Assembly (NCBI GenBank): GCA_902625035.1
Contig: CACNZK010000001.1
Location: 82,877 to 146,876, forward strand
DNA: 64,000 nt
Reading direction: 5' to 3'
DNA from: an uncultured Pelagibacteraceae bacterium
GTDB taxonomy: Bacteria; Pseudomonadota; Alphaproteobacteria; Pelagibacterales; Pelagibacteraceae
The notes beneath the pieces were generated by a model. That model was not told the origin of the DNA. It ran no database searches and saw only the letters and a program-made list of their open reading frames with translations. The translations under genes were made by a program, and so were the position numbers. Every line of letters starts with the position of its first letter. Positions within the stretch are counted from its first letter, which is position 1. Positions 27,328 through 35,749 of the stretch are shown here, piece by piece.

Positions 27328-28143
27328 ATGGATAAATTCTCTTATATAAAAAAAATATATAACAGTAGTTTTTCAAAATATCTTCCTGGATTTCTAAGAA
27401 AAAAATTATTAAAAAATAACCAAATTACATTTATACCAACTGAACTTAAAAAACTCCCTGATAATAACTATCCAACCGAAGACTCATTAAATTTTCAAGA
27501 AAATTTAATTAAGAATTATAAACACTCTGGTAAAATTTCATTCAATTCTTTTTTTGATTTAAAAAGGATATTACATGAAAAATTTGATCAAAATTTGAAT
27601 TTTAATTTTCTTGATTTTGGGGGAGATAAAATTGACTTATATTTAGATATTACCAAGGAATTTAAAAATATTAACTATTACTTAATCAATCAAAAAAAAA
27701 TAAACGATATTTTCAAAGATATTAAAAAAAGACATAACTTTAATAATTTAGTTGTCATTGACGATGTTTCTGAAATTAAAAATTATAATTATGATTTCGT
27801 ATTTTTTGGTAGCTCATTACAATATTTAAAAAATTACGAAGATGTGCTGTCCGTTATTCTACCAAAGACTAAAAAATTTATTCTTTTTTCAGCAACTCAT
27901 TTTTTTTCAAGCAAGCAATTATTAAAAGATATAGTTGTAAAACAATTAAATTATTTACCTAAAACTTACTTTCTATATTTTTTTAATTTAAAAAATATTA
28001 CAAGTATTTTTTTATCACATAATTTTAAAAAAGATTTTGATTTACCTAACGAAAATTTTCCTTCTAATTTTGCTACGTTTAATGATTTAAATTTAGAAAA
28101 TATAAGTTACAGAAATATTCTTTTTTCAAAAAAAACGATATAA
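27328..28143 (+). CDS. Putative SAM-dependent methyltransferase, TIGR04325-like
   Basis: A 271-residue protein without clear close relatives by eye. It has a degenerate motif I, NFLDFGGDKIDLYLD, and a motif-IV-like YDFVFFGSSLQYLKNYEDVL, which together resemble the TIGR04325 family of putative methyltransferases found in polysaccharide loci. The N-terminal segment with LPGFLRKKLLKNN is basic. The glycine-rich loop is weak, so catalytic activity is uncertain. It follows the family 4 glycosyltransferase by 34 bases. Confidence 0.55.
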   Translation: MDKFSYIKKIYNSSFSKYLPGFLRKKLLKNNQITFIPTELKKLPDNNYPTEDSLNFQENLIKNYKHSGKISFNSFFDLKRILHEKFDQNLNFNFLDFGGDKIDLYLDITKEFKNINYYLINQKKINDIFKDIKKRHNFNNLVVIDDVSEIKNYNYDFVFFGSSLQYLKNYEDVLSVILPKTKKFILFSATHFFSSKQLLKDIVVKQLNYLPKTYFLYFFNLKNITSIFLSHNFKKDFDLPNENFPSNFATFNDLNLENISYRNILFSKKTI

Positions 28144-28161
28144 TTCTTATTTAATTAATGA

Positions 28162-29103
28162 CTAAAGATCAAAACCAATTAATCTCTCAAAAACTTTTTC
28201 TGCACTTAAATTATTCAAGTCTGTTACTTCAATTGCTTTAAAATTTTCTCTTTCAATACTAACTTTGTAAGCAGTAGTATGTTGTCCAAATAAAGTTAAA
28301 CCTTTAGCTCCAACATGAGCCGCAATATGAGCAGGTCCAGTATCATTGGCAATAATAAAGGAGCTATCTTTGATTAAAGAGGTTAATTGAGAAATATCAA
28401 GCGCTTTTCCATTATCTAATAAAACTTCAGCATTAATTTCATTGGCATCATTTATTTCGGTAGGACCTGGAGCTACAACAATTTTATATGCGTTACCAAA
28501 TTTATCTAAAATAAGTTTTATAAGATCGTTATAATAAGGCCATTTCTTAATATGTAAGTGAGGCGAACAAAAAGGGAATAATAAAATAAATTTATCTAAT
28601 CCAAAGTTACTTTTAATTTCATTAATATCAGAACAAGCCCAACTAAAATCAGGATTTAAAGTATAAGATGTTTTTAACCCTGAGGTTTGTAATTGGTGAT
28701 TGAATCTGTCTAAAACTGAATGTTTATCAAATTCCTTTTTATCTATTACGTTTGGCAAAGTTGTAATTGAGCTTGACCAAGTTTCTTTATTAGATTTAGG
28801 AAAAAGAATATTTTTATAAAAATTTGTTCTTGAAGAATTTTGAAGGTCAAAAACTTTTGAGAAACTATGTTTTTTAAGTTCTCTCATTAAGAAATACAAG
28901 TATATAAGATTATATCTTGGTAACCTTTTATCTAGGATTACTTCATGAATAAATGGATTTTTTTTAAAAACTTCTAAATAAGCTTTTGTAGTCAATAAAT
29001 AAATTCTATCATTTTTATGATTTTCAAATATGTCTTGAATTGCACCACTTGCTTGAGCTATATCTCCTAATGATCCGTGTTTAATAATTAAAATATTAGA
29101 CAT
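28162..29103 (-). CDS. Glycosyltransferase family 9 (heptosyltransferase-like)
   Basis: A 313-residue GT-B protein of the ADP-heptose:LPS heptosyltransferase family. The N-terminus ILIIKHGSLGDIAQASGAIQ is the family signature with the acceptor-site Asp, and the C-half has SSFIIANDTGPAHIAAHVGAKGLTLFG, the donor-binding D-T-G-P-A-H motif. It should add a sugar, perhaps heptose, to the lipopolysaccharide core on the cytoplasmic face. It is transcribed opposite to its neighbours. Confidence 0.9.
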   Translation of the reverse strand: MSNILIIKHGSLGDIAQASGAIQDIFENHKNDRIYLLTTKAYLEVFKKNPFIHEVILDKRLPRYNLIYLYFLMRELKKHSFSKVFDLQNSSRTNFYKNILFPKSNKETWSSSITTLPNVIDKKEFDKHSVLDRFNHQLQTSGLKTSYTLNPDFSWACSDINEIKSNFGLDKFILLFPFCSPHLHIKKWPYYNDLIKLILDKFGNAYKIVVAPGPTEINDANEINAEVLLDNGKALDISQLTSLIKDSSFIIANDTGPAHIAAHVGAKGLTLFGQHTTAYKVSIERENFKAIEVTDLNNLSAEKVFERLIGFDL

Positions 29104-29135
29104 ATTTATAACAAGATAGCACAGTATAAAATTTT

Positions 29136-29525
29136 ATGAATAAAATTATAGTAGAAGTCTCGATAGGCGAACTTTTAGATAAAATTTCAATTTTAGAAAT
29201 CAAACAAGGAAAAATTAAAGACACAGAAAAACTAAAGTTTATCAATAATGAACACTCTATTTTAAAAAATCAGTTGGATAAGAATGTAAAATCTGACAAT
29301 AAACTTAATAATCTTTATCAATCGCTCAAAGAAATAAATTCTAAACTATGGGTTATCGAGGATGACAAAAGACAATGTGAAAAAGTAAAAGATTTTGGTG
29401 AAAAATTTATTAAACTTTCAAGAGACGTTCATTTTCTAAATGATGATCGAGCAAAAATAAAATTAGAAATTAATAATCACACTGGTTCAGTCATAAAAGA
29501 GATAAAAGAATATACTAGTTACTAA
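29136..29525 (+). CDS. DUF6165 family protein
   Basis: A 129-residue, highly charged, mostly helical protein. The opening IIVEVSIGELLDKISILEIK and repeated Lys/Glu/Asp heptad-like spacing (coiled coil about 30-75) match the uncharacterised DUF6165 family, often found beside glycosyltransferase genes. Here it faces a heptosyltransferase-like gene across 32 bases. Function is unknown; no catalytic motif is visible. Confidence 0.7.
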   Translation: MNKIIVEVSIGELLDKISILEIKQGKIKDTEKLKFINNEHSILKNQLDKNVKSDNKLNNLYQSLKEINSKLWVIEDDKRQCEKVKDFGEKFIKLSRDVHFLNDDRAKIKLEINNHTGSVIKEIKEYTSY

Positions 29526-29534
29526 ATAATTCTA

Positions 29535-30686
29535 ATGGCACTTCATTTTTCAAAAGAAGAGTTCTCTAACAGAAAAAGTAAAGTTTTAAATTCTATGCAA
29601 GAGCAAAACCTTGATGCTATTTTAATGTTTAGACAAGAATCTATGTATTGGTTAACTGGATACGATACCTTCGGCTATGTTTTTTTTCAGACATTGGTTT
29701 TAGATAAAAGAGGAAATACAATACTGCTCACAAGAGCTCCTGATTTAAGACAAGCTCAAAATACATCCAACATAGAAGATATTAGGATATGGGTTGACAA
29801 AAATGGATCAAATCCAACTGATGATCTTAAGACTATTTTGAATGAATTAAATCTTAAAGGAAAAAAGTTAGGAATTGAATATGAAGCTTATGGTTTAACT
29901 GGTCGTAATGCTATTCGATTAAACAAATCTTTAGAAAATTATTGTTCTATTGAAGATAAATCAGACTTAATAACAAAATTACGAGTGGTTAAATCTAATG
30001 AAGAAATTGTTTATGTTAAAAAAGCTGCAGAGCTTGCGGATAAAGCCTTAGACGAAGTATGGAAACATGCAAAAGCTGGTGTTAGTGAGTCTAAGATATT
30101 AGCAGAAATGAACAGAGTTATATTTGAAGGTGGTGGAGATTATCCTGCAAATGAATTTATAATTGGTTCTGGTAAAAATGCACTACTTTGTCGTTATCAA
30201 GCAGAAAAACAAATTTTAGACAAACTAGATCAATTGACTGTTGAATGGGCTGGTACTTATAGACATTATCATTCTGCAATGTTTAGAACCATTCCTATTG
30301 GTAAAGCAAATCCTAAACATCATAAAATGCATGAAGCATGTGTTGAGGCTCTTAAAAATTGTGAAGGTAAATTAAAACCTGGTAATAAAGTAGGAGATGT
30401 TTTTGATATTCATGCAAAAACATTTGATGACCTTGGTTTTAAAAAAGCCCGAATGAACGCTTGTGGTTACTCATTAGGAAATACTTTTTCTCCAAACTGG
30501 ATGGATTGGCCAATGCTTTACACTAATAATCCTTACGTAATCCAGCCTGGAAATGTTTTTTTTATGCATATGATATTAATGGACTCTGAAAATCAATTAG
30601 CCATGAACCTGGGCGAAACTTATTTAGTTACAGAAAATGGTAATGAAAGACTTGGAAATCGAAAGTTAGACTTAGTTATACTCTAA
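29535..30686 (+). CDS. M24-family peptidase-like protein (ectoine hydrolase/creatinase group)
   Basis: A 383-residue pita-bread-fold protein with an N-terminal creatinase-type domain (QNLDAILMFRQESMYWLTGYDTFGY) and a C-terminal M24 domain. Where true metallopeptidases have metal-binding Asp residues (D-x-G...D), this protein reads EWAGTYRHYHSAMFRT (residues 237-251), the form seen in DoeA/EutD-type ectoine hydrolases and creatinase-like enzymes. It may hydrolyse a small amide such as an ectoine, proline or creatine derivative. Its end overlaps the convergent ABC permease stop by four bases. Confidence 0.75.
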   Translation: MALHFSKEEFSNRKSKVLNSMQEQNLDAILMFRQESMYWLTGYDTFGYVFFQTLVLDKRGNTILLTRAPDLRQAQNTSNIEDIRIWVDKNGSNPTDDLKTILNELNLKGKKLGIEYEAYGLTGRNAIRLNKSLENYCSIEDKSDLITKLRVVKSNEEIVYVKKAAELADKALDEVWKHAKAGVSESKILAEMNRVIFEGGGDYPANEFIIGSGKNALLCRYQAEKQILDKLDQLTVEWAGTYRHYHSAMFRTIPIGKANPKHHKMHEACVEALKNCEGKLKPGNKVGDVFDIHAKTFDDLGFKKARMNACGYSLGNTFSPNWMDWPMLYTNNPYVIQPGNVFFMHMILMDSENQLAMNLGETYLVTENGNERLGNRKLDLVIL

Positions 30687-31357
30687 TTAAAACTATATTT
30701 TTTCTCTAAAAATTTGATGAGATTGTGAATAATAAAAGTCATAAATAAATAAATTCCACCAGCAACTATAAATACCTCAACGGGTTTAAAAGTAGTTGAG
30801 ATTATATATTTTGCAACACCTGTAAGATCCATAATTGTAACTGTACTCGCTAAAGAAGTGCCTTTCATCATCAAGATTATTTCATTTCCGTAAGCTGGTA
30901 AAGATTGTCTTATAGCGATCGGTATCTGAATTTTATAGAAGATTACTTTATTTGAGATACCTAAACTTTTACCTGCCTCTATTATTCCAGGTTTAATTGT
31001 TTGAAATGCTGATCTTAATATCTCTGAAGTGTAAGCACCTGTGTTTAAAGCAAAAGCAATAATTGCGCACCAATATGGTTCTTTTAAAATTACCCATAAA
31101 ACTGTTGATCTTAAATATTCAATCTGACCTAATCCAAAATAAATTATAAAAATTTGTACTAAAAGTGGAGTACCTCTAAACACATACGAATATCCATAAG
31201 CAAATCTATTGATAAATATGTTTTTATTTAATCTTAGTATTGCAAAAAATAATCCAATGAATAATCCAATGATTAAAGAAACTAAAAGAAGTTTTAAAGT
31301 TATTACAGCAGCATTAAGTAACTTTGGAAAACTATTAATCATTAACTCAAGATCCAT
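30683..31357 (-). CDS. Polar amino acid ABC transporter permease (HisM-like)
   Basis: A 224-residue inner-membrane permease of the His/Glu/Gln/Arg family with about five hydrophobic segments. The loop SLGISNKVIFYKIQIPIAIRQSLPAYGNE is the conserved EAA motif that docks the ATPase, and FRGTPLLVQIFIIYFGLGQ is typical of HisM/GlnP. The HisQ-like gene ends on its start codon (TAATG). No ATP-binding subunit gene follows, so an ATPase encoded elsewhere must serve it. Confidence 0.9.
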   Translation of the reverse strand: MDLELMINSFPKLLNAAVITLKLLLVSLIIGLFIGLFFAILRLNKNIFINRFAYGYSYVFRGTPLLVQIFIIYFGLGQIEYLRSTVLWVILKEPYWCAIIAFALNTGAYTSEILRSAFQTIKPGIIEAGKSLGISNKVIFYKIQIPIAIRQSLPAYGNEIILMMKGTSLASTVTIMDLTGVAKYIISTTFKPVEVFIVAGGIYLFMTFIIHNLIKFLEKKYSFN

Positions 31358-32049
31358 TAGTACCCCCTACTATATTTAACTTCTAATCTATTGATTAATT
31401 TCATGCTCACAAAAGTAAGTAGTAAATACAAAACTGCAGCAAATGAATAAAAGAATAATGGATCTCTCGTTGATCCAGCAGCAATATAGGATTGTCTCAT
31501 GATTTCAACTAAACCTGTAACTGAAATTAGAGAAGTATCTTTTAGAGTTATCTGCCAAACATTACTTAGGTTCGGAATGGCTAATCTTAATGTTTGAGGT
31601 AAAATAATTTTAAAAAACTTTCCAAATTTATTCAGACCTAAGACATTCGCAGCTTCAAACTGGCCTTTATCAATTGATTGTATTGCACCTCTAAAAACCT
31701 CGGTTGAGTAAGCACCAGAGATTATTCCAATTGCAAATGCACCTGTAACAAATGCATTTATTTCAATATACTCATTGTAACCAAATATTGATGCAACGTA
31801 CATTACTGCTCCAGTTCCACCAAAAAAGAAAAGGTATATTACTAATAATTCTGGAACACCTCTTATTATTGTTGTGTAAGAATTTGCTATAAAATTTAAA
31901 AACTTGTTTTTAGATAATTTTAATGGAGTAAAAATTAATGCAAAAAGGAAACCTATAAACATTGCTGTTATTGAAACAGCTATTGTCATTAGGGTTGCGT
32001 AAAATAATTCATCACCCCAACCAGTATCACCAAATGCTAGAAGTTCCAT
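31357..32049 (-). CDS. Polar amino acid ABC transporter permease (HisQ-like)
   Basis: A 230-residue paired permease subunit with about five hydrophobic helices. TTIIRGVPELLVIYLFFFGGTG and the docking loop VLGLNKFGKFFKIILPQTLRLAIPNLSNV are diagnostic. It is separated from the binding-protein gene by 45 bases that carry a strong hairpin and overlaps the HisM-like gene by one base. The family position (HisQ/OccQ) plus the LAO-like binding protein suggests a basic amino acid or opine-type substrate. Confidence 0.9.
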   Translation of the reverse strand: MELLAFGDTGWGDELFYATLMTIAVSITAMFIGFLFALIFTPLKLSKNKFLNFIANSYTTIIRGVPELLVIYLFFFGGTGAVMYVASIFGYNEYIEINAFVTGAFAIGIISGAYSTEVFRGAIQSIDKGQFEAANVLGLNKFGKFFKIILPQTLRLAIPNLSNVWQITLKDTSLISVTGLVEIMRQSYIAAGSTRDPLFFYSFAAVLYLLLTFVSMKLINRLEVKYSRGY

Positions 32050-32054
32050 ACAGA

Positions 32055-32081
32055 TTGGCGACTATACATTATAGTCGCCAA
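32055..32081 (-). repeat. Perfect hairpin between binding-protein and permease genes
   Basis: Inverted repeat TTGGCGACTATA/TATAGTCGCCAA with only three bases between arms, placed 14 bases after the binding-protein stop and just before the permease start. No T tract follows on the minus strand, so it is more likely an mRNA 3'-end stabiliser or processing barrier than a full terminator. Confidence 0.75.
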
Positions 32082-32094
32082 ATCTAAAATTTAA

Positions 32095-32922
32095 TTACAT
32101 AGAAGCGTCGAAACCAAACCACTTAGTAGCAATTCTACTAATGTCTCCGTTTTTTCTAGCTTTATTTATAGCGGCGTTAAACTTTTTTAAAAGTTCAGTA
32201 TCATCTTTTCTAATACCAACACCAACACCATTTCCAAATGCACCACCTGAGAAAGTTGGTCCAGTTAGAACAACTGGCTTACCAGATTTTTCTGCATAAT
32301 CGCTAAATGCAACAGCAGCAGCTAATGCGGCATCACATCTTCCTGATGCTAAATCTAGGTTAACCTCGTCTTGTGTTTTGTATGTTCTGACATTTACTTT
32401 TCCTACATCACCTGAGTCTAAAAAGTTTTGGTGAATTGTAGCAGTTTGTACACAAACAGTTTTACCTGCTAATGCACCAGTAAGTGTTTTAAGAGCTTTT
32501 TTAGCCTCTGAATTTGGTTTAGTTAAATTAATTCCAGCTGGAGTATCTAAACCTTCAAGACTAGATCCTTTCATGACTGCTAAAGATGCAACTTCATCTG
32601 CATAACCTTGAGAAAAGCTGATAGCTTTTTGTCTTTCTGCAGTAATTGACATTCCTGCCATTATTGCATCAAACTTTCTCATGATTAATGCTGGAATCAT
32701 TCCATCCCAATCTTGTTCAACTATTACACATTGTTGTCCAATATATCTGCAAAGTGTATAAGCTAATTCAACTTCAAATCCTATTAACTTCCCTGCCTCA
32801 TTTTTTGAGTTCCAAGGAGGATAGGCGCCCTCTGTTCCAATTCTTATTTTATCAGCATTAACATTTCCCATTACCAATAGAGAAAGTAAAACTGAAAAAA
32901 TAGTTTTTTTGAATATATTCAT
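32095..32922 (-). CDS. Periplasmic basic-amino-acid-type binding protein (LAO/HisJ-like)
   Basis: Family 3 solute-binding protein of 275 residues. Start is ATG at 32922 with AGGAGA six bases upstream; the open frame extends 53 codons further but that part has no ribosome-binding site and overlaps speDE. A signal peptide (MNIFKKTIFSVLLSLLVMG, cleavage near NVNA) precedes IRIGTEGAYPPWN, GFEVELAYTLC, WDGMIPALIMRKFDAIMAGMSIT and ERQKAISFS, the ligand-site motifs of Lys/Arg/Orn- and His-binding proteins. It is the high-level product of the downstream end of the polyamine/MTA operon. Confidence 0.9.
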   Translation of the reverse strand: MNIFKKTIFSVLLSLLVMGNVNADKIRIGTEGAYPPWNSKNEAGKLIGFEVELAYTLCRYIGQQCVIVEQDWDGMIPALIMRKFDAIMAGMSITAERQKAISFSQGYADEVASLAVMKGSSLEGLDTPAGINLTKPNSEAKKALKTLTGALAGKTVCVQTATIHQNFLDSGDVGKVNVRTYKTQDEVNLDLASGRCDAALAAAVAFSDYAEKSGKPVVLTGPTFSGGAFGNGVGVGIRKDDTELLKKFNAAINKARKNGDISRIATKWFGFDASM

Positions 32923-32983
32923 TGTTCTCTCCTTTAATAAAAAGAATAGTATTTCACAAATTATGGTTATTAAAAAGAAAAAA

Positions 32984-34024
32984 TTAATGATTAATCGATG
33001 AAGAGAAGTTCCAGGAACAATCAAAACTAGGTATGTAAACTCTCGATAAATTAGTATTTCCAAAATGATGATTAAATACATTTAACCAATTTTCAACTTG
33101 AAGAGGTTTTTTATCCTGACTACCTACCTGCGCAGTAATAACTCCTTTGGGTTTTAGTATTCTAACTAAAGATTCCATGTTTTTAGCTGCAAGATCAATA
33201 CAAAACTGGTCATCATTTAAATCAACAAAAATATGATCATATGTATCTTCGTTTACTGTCTTGATACTTTCAAATGCATCACCCCATACACATTTAACAG
33301 AGTTTTTTTCTGTTGATTTTTTTCCAATATCACCAAGATGTTTATTACAAACCTCCACAACTTCTGGATCTAATTCATACCAATCTATAAAATTAAACTT
33401 TTTTGAAATACATTCTCTTGCAACACCGCCATCACCACCACCGATTATTGCTGCTCTTTCGTTTTTTTTATTTAACTTCAGACCTGCTCCAACAAAAGTT
33501 GAGCTATATAAATGTTCATCTGAAGCAGCAACTTGTATTTCACCATCAATAAATAAAGATTTTCCAAATTGTTCTAATTCTAAGATTTCAATATGTTGAC
33601 CAACTTTTGATTTAAAGTCTTCAAGCACTTCATTTACAACGTAGGATTTTTGTAAACCAGGTGAGCTATAAATATCATGATAAAGAGATCTGGTATCTCT
33701 ATTAAATTCTTTTTTAACAATTCTTTTGTGTTCAAATTCTTTTTTAATAATATCAATTGCTACTGATGGACTTATTTTTCCACAGGTAAAAAAATCAAAA
33801 CTAATTATTCCATTTTCTGGAAATGTATGAAAACTGATATGACTTTCAGCTAATAAAGCTAAAATAGTAAAACCCTGGGGTTCAAATTTATATTTTGAAA
33901 TATTCAAAATAGTTACATTAGCTGCTTTAGCTATTTTATGTATAACCCTTTCATAGACTGAAGAATCGTACTCTTTTGAAGTGCCTATAATATCTAAAGT
34001 AATATGCTCCCCAACTTTAATCAT
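32984..34024 (-). CDS. Fused S-adenosylmethionine decarboxylase and spermidine synthase
   Basis: A 346-residue fusion of SpeD (about residues 1-120) and SpeE (about 125-346). SpeD part: E60-S61 autocleavage site in LLAESHISFHTFPE giving the pyruvoyl group, H66, and catalytic C81 in FTCGK. SpeE part: the decarboxylated-AdoMet loop GGGDGG at 195-200, WYELDPEVVEVC and VDLNDDQ. One polypeptide would therefore make decarboxylated AdoMet and use it to turn a diamine into a triamine, releasing methylthioadenosine. SpeD-SpeE fusions are known in bacteria, including SAR11 as I recall. It ends one base from the aldolase stop-start junction and clusters with MTA salvage genes. Confidence 0.93.
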   Translation of the reverse strand: MIKVGEHITLDIIGTSKEYDSSVYERVIHKIAKAANVTILNISKYKFEPQGFTILALLAESHISFHTFPENGIISFDFFTCGKISPSVAIDIIKKEFEHKRIVKKEFNRDTRSLYHDIYSSPGLQKSYVVNEVLEDFKSKVGQHIEILELEQFGKSLFIDGEIQVAASDEHLYSSTFVGAGLKLNKKNERAAIIGGGDGGVARECISKKFNFIDWYELDPEVVEVCNKHLGDIGKKSTEKNSVKCVWGDAFESIKTVNEDTYDHIFVDLNDDQFCIDLAAKNMESLVRILKPKGVITAQVGSQDKKPLQVENWLNVFNHHFGNTNLSRVYIPSFDCSWNFSSSINH

Positions 34025-34025
34025 C

Positions 34026-34682
34026 TTACCCTTTTTTATAGTTTTTAGCTTTATCTAAAACTTTTTTCATTTCTTCAAATGAAAGAATCTTAGGTTGACC
34101 TAGTTTTAAAGCAATAGTGTATTGATGACAAATATTTTCTATCTCTTGTGCAAGTTCAAATGCATCCTCTAAATTTTTTCCAAAAGCAACCTGACCGTGA
34201 TTAGACATTAAACAAGCAGATCTATTTTCTAAAGCATTGATAACATTTTTAGATAACTCTTCTGTTCCAAAAGTAGCGTATTCTGCACATTTAATGTCAT
34301 CTCCGCCTGCAAGAGCAATCATATAATGAAATGGTGGAATTGGTTTTCCATGTGAAGATACAGCTGTAGCGTGTGGCGAGTGAGCATGAACAATAGCTTG
34401 GGCTTCTTTTTTATTTACATAAATATCTCGATGAAATCTCCATTCTGATGATGGTTTGTTTGTTGAATTGTTTTTTTCCTCTTCTTCATTTAAACCCATA
34501 AAAACAATATCTTCAGGTTTTAATGTTTCATATTTTTTTCCTGATGGAGTAATTAAGTATCCTTCTATATCATCCTCTATTCCTCTCAATGATATATTGC
34601 CTGATCTAAGAGGTGAAAGATTTGTTGAATTTAATTTCAGCGAATATTCAATAATTTGATTTCTTTGATCTAAATTCTTCAT
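34026..34682 (-). CDS. Class II aldolase, FucA-type; probable methylthioribulose-1-phosphate aldolase
   Basis: Zinc-dependent aldolase/epimerase-family protein of 218 residues. SGNIS, LITPSGKKYE, PSSEWRFH with the catalytic Glu, VHAHSPH (zinc His pair), HYMIALAGGDDIKCAEYATFGTEELS split by loops, and SNHG (third zinc His) match L-fuculose-1-phosphate aldolase much better than the MtnB dehydratase. Placed directly after mtnA (ATGA overlap) and mtnP, it most likely cleaves 5-methylthioribulose 1-phosphate to DHAP and methylthioacetaldehyde, as Ald2 does in the MTA/DHAP shunt. Fuculose phosphate remains an alternative. Confidence 0.8.
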   Translation of the reverse strand: MKNLDQRNQIIEYSLKLNSTNLSPLRSGNISLRGIEDDIEGYLITPSGKKYETLKPEDIVFMGLNEEEEKNNSTNKPSSEWRFHRDIYVNKKEAQAIVHAHSPHATAVSSHGKPIPPFHYMIALAGGDDIKCAEYATFGTEELSKNVINALENRSACLMSNHGQVAFGKNLEDAFELAQEIENICHQYTIALKLGQPKILSFEEMKKVLDKAKNYKKG

Positions 34683-35749
34683 TTAAATAATTCTTTAAGT
34701 CCTTTTTCTGATGCTTCACATACACCTTTTTCAGTAATTAATCCTGTAACATATTTTGCTGGAGTTACATCAAAAGCTAAATTCATAGCTTTACTTTTGT
34801 TTGGATAAATTTGTATTTTCTTTATATTTCCTTTTTCATCTAAACCTTCAATATGAGATAATTCGTCTGAATTTCTCTCCTCAATGGGAATATCTTTATG
34901 ATCTTTTATATTCCAATCAATTGTTGAACTTGGTAGTGCTACATAAAAAGGAATCTCATTATCATGAGCTGCTAGCGCTTTAAGATAAGTTCCAACTTTA
35001 TTACAAACATCTCCATTGGCTAAAGTTCTATCTGTTCCAACAATACACATGTCAACTTCACCTCTTTGCATTAGTATGCCACCTGTATTGTCTGCAATAA
35101 TTGTGTTTTTAATTCCTTCCTCATTTAATTCATAAGATGTAAGATTCGCCCCTTGATTTCTTGGTCTAGTTTCATCTGCCCACACATGAACGGGAATTCC
35201 TTTTTTATGTGCATGATAAATTGGAGAGGTTGCTGTCCCCCAGTTTATTGTTGCAAGCCAGCCTGCATTACAATGAGTTAATATATTAACTGTATCTTTT
35301 TTTTTATTATAGATTTCCTCAATAATTTTTAGTCCATTTAAACCTATACTTTCACAAAATTTCACATCCTCTTCACATATATCTTTTGCTTCATTCAAGG
35401 CTATTTCTAAAATTTTATCGCTATTAACACCTGATAATTTATTCATCATTCTATCAACAGCCCACTTTAAATTTATTGCTGTTGGTCTTGAACTAATTAA
35501 ATCTTCAGCAGATTTCTTTAAAAATGATTGGTCATTATTTTCAATAATAGCTAAAACTATTCCATAAGCTGCTGTAGCTCCTATTAAAGGTGCGCCTCTT
35601 ACCTCCATTACTTTAATCGCATTTATTGAGTCCTTAACTGTTTTAAGATCTTTTATTACGAATTGGTGTGGAAGTTTTGTTTGATCAATAATTTTTACAA
35701 TATTATTTTCAAACCAAATAGTACGATATTCTTTTCCTTCAATTTTCAT
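34679..35749 (-). CDS. mtnA: S-methyl-5-thioribose-1-phosphate isomerase
   Basis: Converts methylthioribose 1-phosphate to methylthioribulose 1-phosphate. The 356-residue protein has the family motifs EVRGAPLIGATAAYG near residue 50, RPTAINLKWAVDRM, ILTHCNAGWLAT with the catalytic Cys, HVWADETRPRNQGANLT, DNTGG with the catalytic Asp, and GTDRTLANGDVCNKVGTY. eIF2B-like fold. It overlaps the aldolase start by four bases and lies immediately after the hydrolase gene. With MtnP upstream this completes the first two steps of MTA salvage. Confidence 0.95.
   Translation of the reverse strand: MKIEGKEYRTIWFENNIVKIIDQTKLPHQFVIKDLKTVKDSINAIKVMEVRGAPLIGATAAYGIVLAIIENNDQSFLKKSAEDLISSRPTAINLKWAVDRMMNKLSGVNSDKILEIALNEAKDICEEDVKFCESIGLNGLKIIEEIYNKKKDTVNILTHCNAGWLATINWGTATSPIYHAHKKGIPVHVWADETRPRNQGANLTSYELNEEGIKNTIIADNTGGILMQRGEVDMCIVGTDRTLANGDVCNKVGTYLKALAAHDNEIPFYVALPSSTIDWNIKDHKDIPIEERNSDELSHIEGLDEKGNIKKIQIYPNKSKAMNLAFDVTPAKYVTGLITEKGVCEASEKGLKELFK

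Noticed and set aside
32923..33081. N-terminal extension of the LAO-like binding protein (53 extra codons in frame)
   Set aside because: It overlaps speDE, has no ribosome-binding site at its start, and the true start at 32922 has AGGAGA and a normal signal peptide.
33261..33599. 112-codon plus-strand open frame inside speDE
   Set aside because: It is antisense to a well-identified catalytic domain, with no recognisable motif or ribosome-binding site.
34026..34682. Annotation as methylthioribulose-1-phosphate dehydratase (MtnB)
   Set aside because: Motifs follow FucA (PSSEWRFH, YATFGT) rather than MtnB, and the later mtnC/mtnD genes are not adjacent.
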